Source of the DNA: an uncultured Bacteroidales bacterium
GTDB lineage: Bacteria > Bacteroidota > Bacteroidia > Bacteroidales > UBA932
NCBI GenBank assembly: GCA_947253655.1
Contig: CAMYAE010000031.1
Span: 1 to 23,896 of the forward strand
Reading direction: 5' to 3'
DNA: 23,896 nucleotides
The translations under genes were made by a program, and so were the position numbers. Positions within the stretch are counted from its first letter, which is position 1. The number at the start of each line of letters is the position of its first letter. Positions 23,768-23,896 of the stretch are shown piece by piece. Below the pieces are notes generated by a model. That model was given only the letters and a program-made list of their open reading frames with translations. It did not search any database and had not been told where the DNA came from.

Positions 23768-23896
23768 CAGCCCGTTTGAAAAGGAAATGCTTGAATATTC
23801 CTTTATTTAGGGCGGAAGTTCATTGAAAATACTGAAAGATTAGTACAAGAAGCAAGTACCGAAACAAAAAGATCGATAGAGTTGATTCCGAGAAAG
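23768..23896 (+). other. structured 5' leader, presumed upstream of 16S rRNA
   Basis: Just after the promoter is a nested hairpin (23770-23813): GCCC pairs with GGGC, and inside it AAAGGAA pairs with TTCCTTT. Then come GTTCATTGAAAA and TAGTACAAGAAGCAAGTACC, which resemble pre-16S leader sequence of Bacteroidales as I remember it. No open reading frame is supported. The 16S gene itself is not in the window. Confidence 0.65.

Overview
The window is chromosomal DNA from a member of the Bacteroidota, most likely order Bacteroidales; the genus cannot be read from sequence alone. Evidence: promoters of the Bacteroidota type (TTTG/TTG near -33, TAnnTTTG near -7), start codons without Shine-Dalgarno sequences, many lipoproteins, and lineage-typical families (DUF3127, DUF4838, paired short ChrA proteins). 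Gene density is high, all genes look intact, and no insertion sequence, prophage or CRISPR array was seen.

Layout. 1-1530 (+): an FKBP-type prolyl isomerase lipoprotein and a DUF3127 protein with an SSB-like acidic tail, separated by a terminator hairpin. 1531-1873: a gene-free cluster of small palindromic repeats whose paired arms vary together. 1874-2722 (-): a PHP-family phosphatase. 2800-12209 (+): a tight run of DUF308 membrane protein, dnaG, metG, murB, a secreted DUF4838 glycosidase-like protein and murA, with gaps of 0-18 bp, probably one transcript. 12230-16952 (-): ribokinase, nucleoside hydrolase, a LacI-type regulator and an MFS sugar permease, with a second LacI-type regulator divergent at 17103-18116. 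This looks like a compact ribonucleoside/ribose scavenging region. 18277-19056 (-): a cyclophilin lipoprotein; its promoter overlaps that of a divergent polysaccharide flippase (19146-20705, +), which is followed by a GH20 beta-hexosaminidase. 22472-23667 (-): two overlapping half-size chromate-transporter genes. 23737-23896: a near-perfect promoter and structured leader reading rightward out of the window, very like a Bacteroidales rRNA operon leader; 16S rRNA should begin just past the edge.

How the parts fit. Housekeeping replication, translation and cell-wall genes share a transcript with an exported carbohydrate-active protein between murB and murA. In the nucleoside region, the lipoprotein hydrolase would release ribose outside the cytoplasm, a permease would import it and ribokinase would phosphorylate it, under LacI-type control; the link between the MFS gene and ribose is inference. 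The least explained feature is the palindromic repeat family (1-35, 1535-1850, 14861-14938): its flanks are fixed while paired arms change in a compensating way, as expected for elements recognised as folded structures.
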